From contig NZ_CP155552.1 in assembly GCF_036632915.2 (NCBI RefSeq), positions 930,001 through 994,000 on the forward strand: a DNA stretch of 64,000 bases, written 5' to 3'. Source of the stretch: Faecalibacterium taiwanense (lineage in GTDB: Bacteria > Bacillota > Clostridia > Oscillospirales > Ruminococcaceae). The notes below the pieces were generated by a model, which was given only the letters and a program-made list of their open reading frames with translations, did no database searches and was not told the DNA's origin. Of the stretch, positions 52,517 through 61,880 are shown one piece after another. Made by a program: the position numbers and the translations under genes. Numbering within the stretch: the first letter of the stretch is position 1; each line of letters starts with the position of its first letter.

Positions 52517-54508
52517 ATGGCAAAAAAACAGGAATATGGCAACGAGAGCATTACTTCTTTGAAGGGTGCTGACCGTGTGCGTAAGCGCCCGGCCGTTATC
52601 TTTGGCTCAGACGGCGTGGAGGGCTGCGCCCACTCCATCTTTGAGATCGTCTCCAACTCCATCGACGAAGCCCGCGACGGCCACGGCGATACCATCAACG
52701 TGACCCGCTGTAAGGATGGCAGCGTCATCGTTGAGGACTTTGGCCGCGGTATGCCCGTGGACTGGAACAACGGCGAGGGGCGCTACAATTGGGAGCTGTT
52801 GTTCTGCGAGATGTATGCAGGCGGCAAGTATGGCGAGGGTGAGGATAACTACGAGTTCAGCCTTGGCTTGAACGGTCTGGGCCTGTGCGCTACCCAGTAT
52901 GCTTCTGCATGGATGACCGCCGATATCTACCGTGACGGATACCACTATCACCTTGATTTTAAAAAGGGCGAGAATGTGGGCGGCCTGCAGAAGGAAGCCT
53001 ACAAGGGCCGCCGCACCGGCAGCATCATTCACTGGAAGCCGGACGACGAGGTGTTCACCGACATCGATGTGCCCGGCAGCTACTATAAGGATACCCTGCG
53101 CCGTCAAGCAGTGGTCAACGCAGGCCTGACCCTGAACTTTACCGATGAAAAAGAGAAAGACCCTGCCACTGGCAAGGCGTGGTACGAGAGCTGGTGCTAT
53201 GAGCACGGCATCGCGGACTATGTGGCCGAGGTGGCAGGGGAGGATACCCTGACCCCGGTGTTCAGCTGCGAGAGTGAGGCATCCGGCCGAGACCGCGAGG
53301 ACCAGCCGGATTACAAGGTGCGCATGAGCGCGGCGTTCTGCTTCTCCAATAAGGTGCAGATGCTGGAATATTACCACAACTCTTCCTGGCTGGAGCACGG
53401 CGGCAGCCCGGAGCACGCGGTGCGCACCGCCTTTGTCTACCAGATCAACAAGTACCTGAAGGAAAAGAACCTCTATAAAAAAGGTGAGAGCGCTATCAGC
53501 TTTCAGGATGTGCAGGACTGCTTGGTGTATGTCTCGTCCAGTTTTTCCACCCGCACCAGCTACGAGAACCAGACCAAAAAGGCCATCACCAACAAATTCG
53601 TCTCGCAGGCTATGACCGACTTCCTCAAGCATTATCTGGAAGTGTATTTTCTGGAAAAGCCGGACGAGGCCCAGAAGATCTGCCAGCAGGTGCTGGTGAA
53701 CAAGCAGAGCCGTGAGCATGCGGAAAAAACGCGCCAGAGCATCAAAAAAACGCTGTCCACCCAGATCGACCTTGCCAACCGGGTGCAGAAATTCGTGGAC
53801 TGCCGCACCAAGGATGCATCCCGCCGCGAGCTGTATATCGTGGAGGGCGATTCCGCTATGGGTGCGGTCAAGTCCAGCCGTGACAGTGAGTATCAGGCCA
53901 TCATGCCCATCCGCGGCAAAATTTTGAACTGCCTGAAGGCCGACTATGCCCGCATCTTTAAATCGGATGTCATCGTGGACCTCATCAAGGTGATGGGCTG
54001 CGGCGTGGAACTGGGCGGCAAACACAACAAGGAGCTGGCCACCTTCAATCTCGATAATCTGCGGTTCAATAAAATCGTCATTTGTACCGATGCCGATGTG
54101 GACGGCTACCAGATCCGCACGCTGGTGCTCACCATGCTCTACCGCCTGACCCCGACCCTGATCGAGAAGGGCTATGTGTATATCGCAGAGTCGCCGTTGT
54201 ATGAAATTACAACGAAAGACCGCACTTATTTTGCATACACCGAGCCGGAAAAGACAGCGTTTCTGGAAGAGATCGGCGAGAAAAAATACACCATCCAGCG
54301 CTCCAAAGGTCTGGGTGAGAACGACCCCGAGATGATGTGGCTGACCACCATGAACCCGGAGAGCCGCCGTTTGATCAAGGTGATGCCCACTGATGTGGTG
54401 CAGACCGCGCAGGTGTTCGATATCCTGCTGGGTGATAACCTTGCAGGCCGCAAGGAACACATTGCGCAGCACGGCGCAGAATATCTGGATGATCTGGATG
54501 TGAGCTGA
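52517..54508 (+). CDS. parE: DNA topoisomerase IV subunit B-like (GyrB/ParE family)
   Basis: 663 residues. The GHKL ATPase shows EIVSNSIDEARDGHGD, VEDFGRGMPVDWNNGE and EFSLGLNGLGLCATQYA; the TOPRIM domain has the catalytic Glu in YIVEGDSAMGAVKSSRD and the DADVDGYQIRTL metal site. The TOPRIM start EGDSAMG differs from the common EGDSAGG by one residue. Paired with the downstream subunit A it is the likely chromosome decatenase rather than the main gyrase, which should be near dnaA elsewhere. GGGAGGAGC lies upstream. Confidence 0.9.
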   Translation: MAKKQEYGNESITSLKGADRVRKRPAVIFGSDGVEGCAHSIFEIVSNSIDEARDGHGDTINVTRCKDGSVIVEDFGRGMPVDWNNGEGRYNWELLFCEMYAGGKYGEGEDNYEFSLGLNGLGLCATQYASAWMTADIYRDGYHYHLDFKKGENVGGLQKEAYKGRRTGSIIHWKPDDEVFTDIDVPGSYYKDTLRRQAVVNAGLTLNFTDEKEKDPATGKAWYESWCYEHGIADYVAEVAGEDTLTPVFSCESEASGRDREDQPDYKVRMSAAFCFSNKVQMLEYYHNSSWLEHGGSPEHAVRTAFVYQINKYLKEKNLYKKGESAISFQDVQDCLVYVSSSFSTRTSYENQTKKAITNKFVSQAMTDFLKHYLEVYFLEKPDEAQKICQQVLVNKQSREHAEKTRQSIKKTLSTQIDLANRVQKFVDCRTKDASRRELYIVEGDSAMGAVKSSRDSEYQAIMPIRGKILNCLKADYARIFKSDVIVDLIKVMGCGVELGGKHNKELATFNLDNLRFNKIVICTDADVDGYQIRTLVLTMLYRLTPTLIEKGYVYIAESPLYEITTKDRTYFAYTEPEKTAFLEEIGEKKYTIQRSKGLGENDPEMMWLTTMNPESRRLIKVMPTDVVQTAQVFDILLGDNLAGRKEHIAQHGAEYLDDLDVS

Positions 54509-54509
54509 T

Positions 54510-54786
54510 GATTTTAAATTGCCTCCGCTTGCGCTCTGGCAATGACAGAGGTAACGTTATTTTAATTTGGTGATTTGTCGCAGCCTGCGGGCTGCTCCAA
54601 ATCACGTTTTCACGAAGAAGGCCCCAACGGGTCACGGCATTTTAAGGGAAAAATGCAGAAAACCGGAACGGCTCCATCTGTGAAAGAGCAGCTCAGGATG
54701 GCCCGCAGGCCATCCTGAACTGCAAAAATAAAAAATATTTTCCGCTGAATATGGGCAGAGCGAGAGCGGCGCCCATTTAAAATCGT
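54510..54786 (+). repeat. MITE-like intergenic repeat, copy 4 (full length)
   Basis: Left end GATTTTAAATTGCCTCCGCT, centre CACGTTTTCACGAAGAAGG, right end TTTTCCGCTGAATATGGGCA and GCGCCCATTTAAAATCGTC, the inverse of the family's left end. It begins at the parE stop and ends 15 bases before parC. Confidence 0.75.
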
Positions 54787-54800
54787 CAAGAGGTTAGAAG

Positions 54801-57050
54801 ATGCCTAGAAAATCGACCAAGAAAACACTCAAGCCGGTGCGCCCGCAGCTGGGCGACGGCGTTGAAATTTTAAATGCCGGCAGTGTGCTGGAGGACCCCA
54901 TCACCCGCACGCTGGAAACTAACTATATGCCCTACGCCATGAGCGTCATCGTCAGCCGCGCGCTGCCAGAGATCGACGGCTTCAAACCGGCGCACCGCAA
55001 GCTGCTGTACACCATGTACGAGATGGGCCTGCTCAAGGGCGCACGCACCAAGTCTGCCAACATCGTGGGCAGCACCATGCACCTGAACCCCCACGGCGAT
55101 GCCGCCATCTACGACACCATGGTGCGCATGGGCCGCGGCAACGAGAGCCTGCTGGTGCCCTTTGTGGACAGCAAGGGCAACTTCGGCAAGGCCTACAGCC
55201 GCGATATGTCCTGCGCTGCTGCCCGTTACACGGAGGCGAAGCTCGAGGGTGTGTGCGAGGAGCTGTTCCGGGATATCGACAAGGAGACCGTGGATTTTGT
55301 GCCCAACTACGACAGCACCACCACCGAGCCTACCCTGCTGCCGGTCACATTCCCCACCATTCTGGCCAACAACACGCTGGGCATCGCGGTGGGCATGGCA
55401 TGCAACATCTGCTCCTTCAATCTGGCAGAGCTGTGCGCCACCACCGTGGCCCTGATGAAGGACGAGCACCACGACATCTCCACCACCATGCCTGCCCCGG
55501 ACTTCGTGGGCGGCGGTCAGATTTTGTACGATGAAGCGCAGATGCGTGAAATTTACGAGAACGGCCGCGGCAGCGTGAAGGTACGCGCCCGCTACAATGT
55601 GGTGCCGGGCGAGAACATGATCGAGGTCACCCAGATCCCGCCAACCACCACGGTGGAGGCTATCATGGACAAGATCGCAGAGCTGGTCAAGGCCGGCAAG
55701 GTCAAGGAAATCAGCGACATGCGTGACGAGACCGACCTGAACGGCCTGAAGCTGACACTGGACCTCAAGCGCGGCGTGGATGCCGACAAGCTGATGGCAA
55801 AGCTGTTTAAGGCTACCCCTCTGGAAGACAGCTTCAGCGCTAACTTCAATATTCTGGTGTCCGGCCAGCCCCGCGTGATGGGTGTGCGCGAAATTCTCAA
55901 GGAGTGGACGGCCTTCCGCGTGGAGTGCGTGCGCCGCCGCACCTACTACGACCTGCACGGCAAGGAAAAGCGCCTGCACCTGCTCAAGGGTCTTGCTGCC
56001 ATCCTGCTGGACATTGACAAGGCAATCAAAATTATCCGCACCACCGAGGAAGAGACCGAAGTGGTGCCCAACCTGATGATCGGTTTTGGCATCGATGAAG
56101 TGCAGGCCGACTATGTGGCCGAGATCAAGCTGCGTCATTTGAACCGGGAATATATCCTCAAGCGCACCAGCGAGATCGAACAGCTGGAGAAGGACATTGC
56201 CGACCTGAACGATATCCTTGCAAAGCCCGCCCGCATCCGCCGCATCATCATCAATGAGCTGAACGATGTTGCCAAGAAGTACGGCCAGCCCCGCCGCAGC
56301 GAGATCCTGTACGATCTGCCTGAGGAAGAGAACGGCTCCGAGGAGGAAGAAGCGCCGGATTACCCCGTGACGGTGTTCTTTACCCGCGAGGGCTACTTCA
56401 AAAAGATCCCGCCGCAGGGTCTGCGCACCGCTGGTGCCCATAAGCTGAAAGAAGGCGACGAGATCGTGCAGCAGATCGAGACCCGCAACAACGTGGAAGC
56501 GCTGTTCTTTACCGACAAGCAGCAGGTGTACAAGGTGCGTCTGGCTGAGCTGGAGGACGGCAAGGTGGCCCAGATGGGCATTTTCATCCCGGGCCGTCTG
56601 GGCATGGACGAGGGCGAGAACGTGCTCTCCATGGTGATCACCAGCGACTACAGCGGCTTTATGCTGTTCTTCTTTGCCAGCGGCAAGTGCGCGAAAATTC
56701 CGCTCAGCTCCTATGCCACCAAGCAGAACCGCCGTAAGCTGCTCAAGGCCTACTGCGACAAGGAGCCGCTGGCGAAGCTCTTCTTCCTGCCGGAGGAAAC
56801 GGAGCTTGCCATCCGCACCAGCGCCAGCCGGATGCTGCTGGTGGGCACGGCGCAGATCGCGGCCAAGGCCACCCGCGACAGTCAGGGCGTGGCAGTGGTT
56901 ACCCTGAAAAAGAACCAGACCATCGCTTCGGTGGTGCCTGCGGACACGCTGGAGCTGGCGAACCCCCACCGCTACCGTGTGCGCAGCCTGCCCGCTACCG
57001 GTGCGCTGCTCCGCGCCGAGGACGAGGGCGAGCAGATGAGTCTGCTGTAA
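54801..57050 (+). CDS. parC: DNA topoisomerase IV subunit A-like (GyrA/ParC family)
   Basis: 749 residues. The breakage-reunion domain has GFKPAHRKLLYTMYEMGLLK, the catalytic Tyr in the AARYTEAKLEG segment, and STMHLNPHGDAAIYDTMVRM (the quinolone-determining region; position equivalent to GyrA Ser83 appears as Asn/His context MHLNPHGDA). The coiled coil (TSEIEQLEKDIADLNDILAK) and a C-terminal beta-pinwheel with an incomplete GyrA box follow. Shorter than GyrA, supporting ParC. AGAGG precedes the start. Confidence 0.9.
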   Translation: MPRKSTKKTLKPVRPQLGDGVEILNAGSVLEDPITRTLETNYMPYAMSVIVSRALPEIDGFKPAHRKLLYTMYEMGLLKGARTKSANIVGSTMHLNPHGDAAIYDTMVRMGRGNESLLVPFVDSKGNFGKAYSRDMSCAAARYTEAKLEGVCEELFRDIDKETVDFVPNYDSTTTEPTLLPVTFPTILANNTLGIAVGMACNICSFNLAELCATTVALMKDEHHDISTTMPAPDFVGGGQILYDEAQMREIYENGRGSVKVRARYNVVPGENMIEVTQIPPTTTVEAIMDKIAELVKAGKVKEISDMRDETDLNGLKLTLDLKRGVDADKLMAKLFKATPLEDSFSANFNILVSGQPRVMGVREILKEWTAFRVECVRRRTYYDLHGKEKRLHLLKGLAAILLDIDKAIKIIRTTEEETEVVPNLMIGFGIDEVQADYVAEIKLRHLNREYILKRTSEIEQLEKDIADLNDILAKPARIRRIIINELNDVAKKYGQPRRSEILYDLPEEENGSEEEEAPDYPVTVFFTREGYFKKIPPQGLRTAGAHKLKEGDEIVQQIETRNNVEALFFTDKQQVYKVRLAELEDGKVAQMGIFIPGRLGMDEGENVLSMVITSDYSGFMLFFFASGKCAKIPLSSYATKQNRRKLLKAYCDKEPLAKLFFLPEETELAIRTSASRMLLVGTAQIAAKATRDSQGVAVVTLKKNQTIASVVPADTLELANPHRYRVRSLPATGALLRAEDEGEQMSLL

Positions 57051-57358
57051 AACGCTTTTTATTGAGAAATGGCTCCGCTTCGCTCTGCCATTCTTAGCGG
57101 AAGTTGATTTTAAGGATTGCAAATTGGAAAAATCTGCGGATTTTTCCAATTTGCCTTTTCACAAGAAAGGCTGCAACGGCAAACGGCATCTTGCTGCTGT
57201 CGGCTTGCAGCCGTCGCGCAGAGGAAAATGCATTTTCCGGCAGCGACCCCACCCGTGAAAATGTGTTTGGAGCGGCCCGCAGGCCGCGACAAACACGAAA
57301 ATAAAAATGGAAATTCCGCTGTTATTGTCAGAGCGAAGCGGAGACAATTTTAAATCGT
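57051..57358 (+). repeat. MITE-like intergenic repeat, copy 5 (full length)
   Basis: Left arm AACGCTTTTTATTGAGAAATG and GCTCCGCTTCGCTCTGCCAT; right arm inverted AACGATTTAAAATTGTCTCC and GCTTCGCTCTGACAATAACA, giving terminal repeats of about 60 bp. Centre has AAATTGGAAAAATC/GATTTTTCCAATTT and GCCTTTTCACAAGAAAGG. It begins at the parC stop and ends 25 bases before rlmH. Confidence 0.75.
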
Positions 57359-57382
57359 TTCTATATAAAAGAGGAAACTGCA

Positions 57383-57868
57383 ATGCAAAACATCGACCTG
57401 ATCTGTGTGGGCAAGCTGAATGCAAAATATTTCGCCGAGGGCGTGGCCGAGTACCAGAAGCGCCTTGCCGCCTTCGCGTCCTTCCGCATCATTGAGCTGC
57501 CGGAGGAAAAGATCGAGGAGAAGAACGCCTCGGATGCCGTGGTAAAAAAGGCACTGGACAAGGAGGGCAAGGCCATCCTGTCCAACGTGCGCAAGGGTGC
57601 TGCCATCGTGGCTATGTGCATTGAGGGCAGGCAAATCTCCTCCGACGAGCTGGCGCAGTTCCTTGCGGACCGTGCGAACAGTGGGGCAGGAGACGTGGCC
57701 TTTGTGATCGGCTCGTCCCACGGCCTGTCCGATGAGGTGAAAAAGGCCGACGCCCTCAAGTTCAGCATGGGACGCATCACCATGCCCCACCAGCTGGCCC
57801 GCCTTGTGCTCACGGAACAGATCTACCGCGCCTGCACCATCAATGCAGGAATGAAATACCATAAATAA
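57383..57868 (+). CDS. rlmH: 23S rRNA pseudouridine1915 N3-methyltransferase RlmH
   Basis: 161 residues. SPOUT fold with DLICVGKLNAKYFAEGVAEY, the SAM knot VAFVIGSSHGLSDEVKKADA and the C-terminal MTMPHQLARLVLTEQIYRA-type segment ending in NAGMKYHK. Short and highly conserved. Confidence 0.97.
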   Translation: MQNIDLICVGKLNAKYFAEGVAEYQKRLAAFASFRIIELPEEKIEEKNASDAVVKKALDKEGKAILSNVRKGAAIVAMCIEGRQISSDELAQFLADRANSGAGDVAFVIGSSHGLSDEVKKADALKFSMGRITMPHQLARLVLTEQIYRACTINAGMKYHK

Positions 57869-57875
57869 GTGCAAA

Positions 57876-57906
57876 AACCGGTCTGTTCCCCAAAGCAGGC
57901 CGGTTT
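57876..57906 (+). terminator. Terminator after rlmH
   Basis: AACCGGTCTG pairs with CAGGCCGGTT around TTCCCCAAAG, with TTCGG after it. Confidence 0.7.
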
Positions 57907-57911
57907 TCGGC

Positions 57912-57940
57912 TTTACAAGCGGCGCAAAACATGGTACAGT
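57912..57940 (+). promoter_or_regulatory. Promoter of glyQS
   Basis: TTTACA and TACAGT with 17-bp spacing, about 110 bases before the gene. No T-box motif is seen in the leader. Confidence 0.65.
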
Positions 57941-58050
57941 AAAGATACTGTGCTTTCCCTTTGAAAAGCACGCCCGGCAGTGGGGAAAGCTGCCGGAACG
58001 ATACAACAACGACACGGCAAACCAGCCGCGGACGGAAAGGATGTACTACA

Positions 58051-59472
58051 ATGGAACAGAGCGAAAAGACCCTTGATATGATCGTCAATCTCTGCAAGAA
58101 CCGTGGTTATGTGTTCCCCGGTTCCGAGATCTACGGCGGTCTGGCCAACAGCTGGGACTACGGCCCGCTGGGCGTCGAGTTCAAGAACAATGTCAAAAAG
58201 GCATGGCTGAAGAAATTCGTGCAGGAGAGCCCCTATAATGTGGGTCTGGATGCAGCCATCATCATGAACCCTCAGACCTGGGTGACCACCGGCCACGTCT
58301 CCAGCTTCTCGGACCCCCTGCTGGACTGCCGCGCCTGCAAGGCACGCCACCGCGCCGACAAGCTGATCGGTGAGGAGCACCCCGAGGTGAATGTGGATGC
58401 CATGAGCTTTGACGAAATGGATGCTTTCATCGCAGAGCATGAGGACATCGTGTGCCCGGTGTGCGGCAAGCACGATTTTACCCCCATCCGCAAGTTCAAC
58501 CTGATGTTCAAGACTGCCATCGGCGTTACTGAGGACAGCTCTTCCACCTGCTATCTGCGTCCTGAGACCGCACAGGGCATCTTTGTCAACTTTGCCAACA
58601 TCCAGCGCACCACCCGCCGCAAGCTGCCCTTCGGCGTGTGCCAGGTGGGCAAGGCTTTCCGCAACGAGATCACCCCGGGCAACTTCACCTTCCGCACCCG
58701 TGAGTTCGAGCAGATGGAGTGCGAGTTCTTCTGCAAGCCCGGCACCGATCTGGAATGGTTCGCTTACTGGAAGGACTATTGCGAGAACTGGCTGCTGAGC
58801 CTTGGCATCAAGAAGGAGCACCTGCGCCTGCGTGACCACGAGCCTGCAGAGCTGGCCTTCTACAGCCGCGCTACCACCGATATCGAGTACGCCTTCCCGT
58901 TCACCGACTGGGGTGAGCTGTGGGGCATCGCGGATCGTACCAACTACGACCTGACCCGCCATCAGGAAGCTTCCGGCAAGAGCCTGGAGTACTTCGACAG
59001 CGAGACCAACGAGCACTACATCCCCTACGTCATTGAGCCGTCTCTGGGCTGTGACCGTGTGGCTCTGGCTTTCCTGTGCGAAGCATACGACGAGGAGCAC
59101 CTGACCGACAGCAAGGGCAAGGAGGATATCCGTACCGTGCTGCATCTGCATCCGGCTCTGGCTCCCTACAAGTGCGCCGTGCTGCCCTTGAGCAAGAAGC
59201 TGGGCGAGAAGGCCATGGAGATCCGCAACGAGCTGAGCAAGTACTTCATGGTGGATTACGACGATACCGGTTCCATCGGCAAGCGTTACCGCCGCGAGGA
59301 CGAGATCGGCACCCCGTACTGCATCACCGTGGACTTTGACACCGTGGGCGACGAGGCCAAGGGCATTGCTGCCGACAACTGCGTCACCGTCCGTGACCGC
59401 GACACCATGGAGCAGGTGCGTATGCCCATCTCCGAGCTGAAAGCTTATATCGAGAGCAAGATCGAGTTCTGA
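58051..59472 (+). CDS. glyQS: Glycyl-tRNA synthetase (single-chain, alpha2 type)
   Basis: 473 residues. Class II motifs: [19 protein letters not shown] (near motif 1), [20 protein letters not shown] (motif 2 region) and [18 protein letters not shown] (motif 3). The insert with [12 protein letters not shown] and CPVCGKHDF holds two CxxC pairs for zinc. The anticodon-binding domain is [20 protein letters not shown]. The start at 58051 follows GGAAAGGATG. It charges the GCC tRNA-Gly genes seen in the window among others. Confidence 0.97.
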   Translation: MEQSEKTLDMIVNLCKNRGYVFPGSEIYGGLANSWDYGPLGVEFKNNVKKAWLKKFVQESPYNVGLDAAIIMNPQTWVTTGHVSSFSDPLLDCRACKARHRADKLIGEEHPEVNVDAMSFDEMDAFIAEHEDIVCPVCGKHDFTPIRKFNLMFKTAIGVTEDSSSTCYLRPETAQGIFVNFANIQRTTRRKLPFGVCQVGKAFRNEITPGNFTFRTREFEQMECEFFCKPGTDLEWFAYWKDYCENWLLSLGIKKEHLRLRDHEPAELAFYSRATTDIEYAFPFTDWGELWGIADRTNYDLTRHQEASGKSLEYFDSETNEHYIPYVIEPSLGCDRVALAFLCEAYDEEHLTDSKGKEDIRTVLHLHPALAPYKCAVLPLSKKLGEKAMEIRNELSKYFMVDYDDTGSIGKRYRREDEIGTPYCITVDFDTVGDEAKGIAADNCVTVRDRDTMEQVRMPISELKAYIESKIEF

Positions 59473-59489
59473 GAAAAATTCGCTTTCAG

Positions 59490-59530
59490 GCGATAAAAAA
59501 CAGCCCCGCCGTTGCAATTTCGGCGGGGCT
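59490..59530 (+). terminator. Terminator after glyQS
   Basis: AACAGCCCCGCC pairs with GGCGGGGCTGT around GTTGCAATTTC. The loop carries the -35 box of the next promoter. Confidence 0.85.
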
Positions 59531-59540
59531 GTGCTATAAT
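59512..59540 (+). promoter_or_regulatory. Promoter for a small RNA on the + strand
   Basis: TTGCAA and TATAAT with 17-bp spacing; the -35 box lies in the loop of the glyQS terminator. Confidence 0.7.
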
Positions 59541-59546
59541 ACAAAT

Positions 59547-59643
59547 AAAGAAAGTGCTGTCTGGCAAACGGTCAGTACCTTTCCGGCGCGATAATCAAAA
59601 GATGACCGCTCAGGTTTGGACGCTGAGGGCGGTCATTTTTTGT
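59547..59643 (+). ncRNA. Putative antitoxin small RNA of a type I toxin-antitoxin locus
   Basis: Predicted transcript of about 95 bases starting seven bases after the TATAAT and ending in the hairpin GACCGCTCAG/CTGAGGGCGGTC with TTTTTT. It overlaps the end of the toxin gene on the other strand by more than 10 bases and shares the terminator stem region, like RatA with txpA in Bacillus. Confidence 0.5.
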
Positions 59644-59731
59644 TGTTGAAGATCTTCCACGCGATATCGAAAATGCCAAAGCTCACGGTTGCAAGCAATG
59701 TGAGCAGAGCCAGAGTTTCTAAAAGCGTCAT
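59633..59731 (-). CDS. Small hydrophobic toxin-like peptide (holin-like, type I)
   Basis: 32 residues, MTLLETLALLTLLATVSFGI then FDIAWKIFNNKK: one membrane helix with a basic end. This is the make-up of TxpA/BsrG/holin-like type I toxins. GGGGGTGAT precedes the ATG. Its own consensus promoter lies at 59849-59877, giving a leader of about 110 bases. It is too short for standard gene calling. Confidence 0.65.
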   Translation of the reverse strand: MTLLETLALLTLLATVSFGIFDIAWKIFNNKK

Positions 59732-59848
59732 GAAGCATCACCCCCTTCGCTGCAAAGCGTCGGGGTACGACAAAAATGTTCGCCTTCCCGACGCAGGGCC
59801 GAAAAGGCATAGACCGCCTGCCGTATGTAGACAGCACTCTCAAAAGAC

Positions 59849-59877
59849 AGTATAACAGACGTTTCCTGCTTTTTCAA
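59849..59877 (-). promoter_or_regulatory. Promoter of the small toxin-like peptide
   Basis: TTGAAA and TATACT with 17-bp spacing on the minus strand. Confidence 0.75.
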
Positions 59878-59905
59878 CAGCGGGAGGTGTCTGTTTTCTT
59901 TTTAC

Positions 59906-59934
59906 TGGACAGAACGGCTTGTACCGGGTATACT
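59906..59934 (+). promoter_or_regulatory. Promoter of the M29 aminopeptidase
   Basis: TGGACA and TATACT with 17-bp spacing, 45 bases before the start codon. Confidence 0.65.
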
Positions 59935-59978
59935 GAAAAACAGAAAAACATGATTTTTACACCGCAGGAGGTTCTACC

Positions 59979-61220
59979 GTGGAAAACTTTGACGAACTGC
60001 TGAAAAAATATGCCGATTTCATCGTCCGGGTGGGGGTGAACCCGCAGCCCGGACAGACCCTCATCATCAACTGCCCGCTGGAGGGCGCGCCGCTGGCGCG
60101 GCTGTGCGTGCGCAGTGCCTACGAAGCCGGTGCCCGGGATGTGCAGGTGAACTGGAGCGATGACGCTGTGGCCCGCGCCCGCATGGAGCTGGGCAGCGAG
60201 GAGGCCCTGACCGACCTCAAGCCATGGCAGCTGCGCCGCTATCTTGACTATGCTGAAAGCGAGGGCGGCGTGTGCGTACTGCATCTCATTGCGGACGACC
60301 CGGAGCTGTATGCGGGCATTGACGGCAATAAGATCAGCCGGGTGAATGCCGCCCGCCGCGCCTTTATGGAGGAGTGGCAGGAGTACACCATGAACGACCG
60401 GGTGCAGTGGTCCATTGCGGCCCTGCCCAGTGTGCCGTGGGCAAAGAAGGTCTTCCCGGAGCTGGACGCGGATGCCGCCATGGAAGCGCTGTGGAAGCTG
60501 ATCTTTGACGTCTGCCGGGTCACCGGTGGCGACCCGGTGAACGAGTGGCAGGCCCATATGGAGCGGCTCAGCACTCTGCGGGATAAAATGAACGCGCTGG
60601 ACTTGGAAAGCGTGCATTTTGAGAGCAGCAATGGCACGGACCTGACCGTGGGTCTTGCGGATCAGGCTGTGTGGGAAAGCGCCGCCAGCAAGAGCGAAAA
60701 GGGCGTGGTGTTCCTGCCCAACATCCCCACGGAGGAAGTGTTCACTGCGCCCCACAAGGACAGAGTAGAGGGCATCGTCTACGGCACAAAGCCCTATGTG
60801 TTCAACGGCCAGCTCATCAAGGACTTCCGTGTCACCTTTGAGAAGGGCCGGGTTGTGGACTACCACGCCGAGCAGGGACAGGTGCTGCTGGGCCGTCTGC
60901 TGGACGGCGACGAAGGCTCCCGCAGCATTGGCGAGGTGGCACTGGTGCCGGCAAGCAGCCCCATCAATCGCAGCGGCAAGCTGTTCTACAGCACGTTGTT
61001 TGACGAAAATGCCGCCTGCCACATCGCTTTTGGTGCCAGCTACCCCGGCACCACGAAGGGCGGCACGGCGCTGACGAAGGAAGAGCTGCTGGCCCGCGGC
61101 ATGAACCAGTCCCGCCTGCATGAGGATGTGATGATCGGTGCAGAGGACAGCCATATCACCGGAAAATGCCGCGATGGCCGCACCGTGGAGCTGTTCAGGG
61201 ACGGCGTGTGGGTGCTGTAA
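59979..61220 (+). CDS. M29 family aminopeptidase (AmpS/AmpT-like)
   Basis: 413 residues. Typical segments: VRVGVNPQPGQTLIINCPLE near the start, YTMNDRVQWSIAALPSVPWA, ESSNGTDLTVGLADQAVWE, NIPTEEVFTAPHKDRVEGIV (metal-ligand Glu and His), GEVALVPASSPINRSGKLFY and HIAFGASYPGT. The family uses cobalt or zinc and removes N-terminal residues from peptides. Transcribed alone from its own promoter. Confidence 0.94.
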   Translation: MENFDELLKKYADFIVRVGVNPQPGQTLIINCPLEGAPLARLCVRSAYEAGARDVQVNWSDDAVARARMELGSEEALTDLKPWQLRRYLDYAESEGGVCVLHLIADDPELYAGIDGNKISRVNAARRAFMEEWQEYTMNDRVQWSIAALPSVPWAKKVFPELDADAAMEALWKLIFDVCRVTGGDPVNEWQAHMERLSTLRDKMNALDLESVHFESSNGTDLTVGLADQAVWESAASKSEKGVVFLPNIPTEEVFTAPHKDRVEGIVYGTKPYVFNGQLIKDFRVTFEKGRVVDYHAEQGQVLLGRLLDGDEGSRSIGEVALVPASSPINRSGKLFYSTLFDENAACHIAFGASYPGTTKGGTALTKEELLARGMNQSRLHEDVMIGAEDSHITGKCRDGRTVELFRDGVWVL

Positions 61221-61254
61221 AAGACCCTGCGGCGAAAAAAATCTGCGAAAATGC

Positions 61255-61283
61255 TTGCATAATCGCGGGATGTATGGTATATT
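61255..61283 (+). promoter_or_regulatory. Promoter of the rimP-nusA-infB operon
   Basis: TTGCAT and TATATT with 17-bp spacing, about 75 bases before rimP. Confidence 0.75.
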
Positions 61284-61357
61284 CTAGTAGTACGATATAG
61301 TTTAACCTGAAACGTGGGCCGCAAGGTCCGCGTTTCTTGTTTGTTTGGAGGTTTTTT

Positions 61358-61843
61358 ATGGCGAAGCAGTCTGGCGGCAACACCGCCCAGAGAGTCGAAG
61401 CGCTTGTCCGCCCCACCGTGGAGGGCATGGGCCTGCGCCTGTGGGATGTGGTTTTTGAAAAGGAAGGTCCAGACTGGTATCTTCGCGTGCTCATCGACAA
61501 GGACGGCACCATGGATACCGACACCTGCGCGGATGTTTCCCATGCGCTGGACCCCATCCTTGACGAGGCAGACCCCATCGACCAGAGCTATTATCTGGAA
61601 GTGGGCAGCCCCGGCCTTGGCCGTAAGCTGACCCGCCCGGAGCACTATGAAGCCCTCGAGGGCCAGAAGATCCGGGTAAAGCTCATCCGCCCGAGTGCAG
61701 ACGGCGTGCGTGAGTTTTCCGGTATCCTGACAGGCCGCGAGGGCAGCACCGTTACAGTGAACACCGATGCGGGCGCTGTCACCTTTGAGGTGAACGCCGC
61801 ATCCAGCGTGAACCTGTGCGACGATGAAGACCTGTTTGACTAA
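61358..61843 (+). CDS. rimP: Ribosome maturation factor RimP
   Basis: 161 residues. LVRPTVEGMGLRLWDVVFEK, YLRVLIDKDGTMDTDTCADV and YYLEVGSPGLGRKLTRPEHY are the family's conserved stretches; the C-terminal SH3-like domain follows. Needed for 30S maturation. The ATG at 61358 has GGAGG upstream; a TTG/ATG seven codons earlier is less likely. First gene of the operon. Confidence 0.96.
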   Translation: MAKQSGGNTAQRVEALVRPTVEGMGLRLWDVVFEKEGPDWYLRVLIDKDGTMDTDTCADVSHALDPILDEADPIDQSYYLEVGSPGLGRKLTRPEHYEALEGQKIRVKLIRPSADGVREFSGILTGREGSTVTVNTDAGAVTFEVNAASSVNLCDDEDLFD

Positions 61844-61880
61844 CATAGATAGAGAGTAAATTACAGGAGGAACCCGAAAA

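Noticed and set aside
57869..58050. T-box riboswitch before glyQS
   Set aside because: No T-box consensus or specifier stem is seen; only a terminator of rlmH and a promoter.
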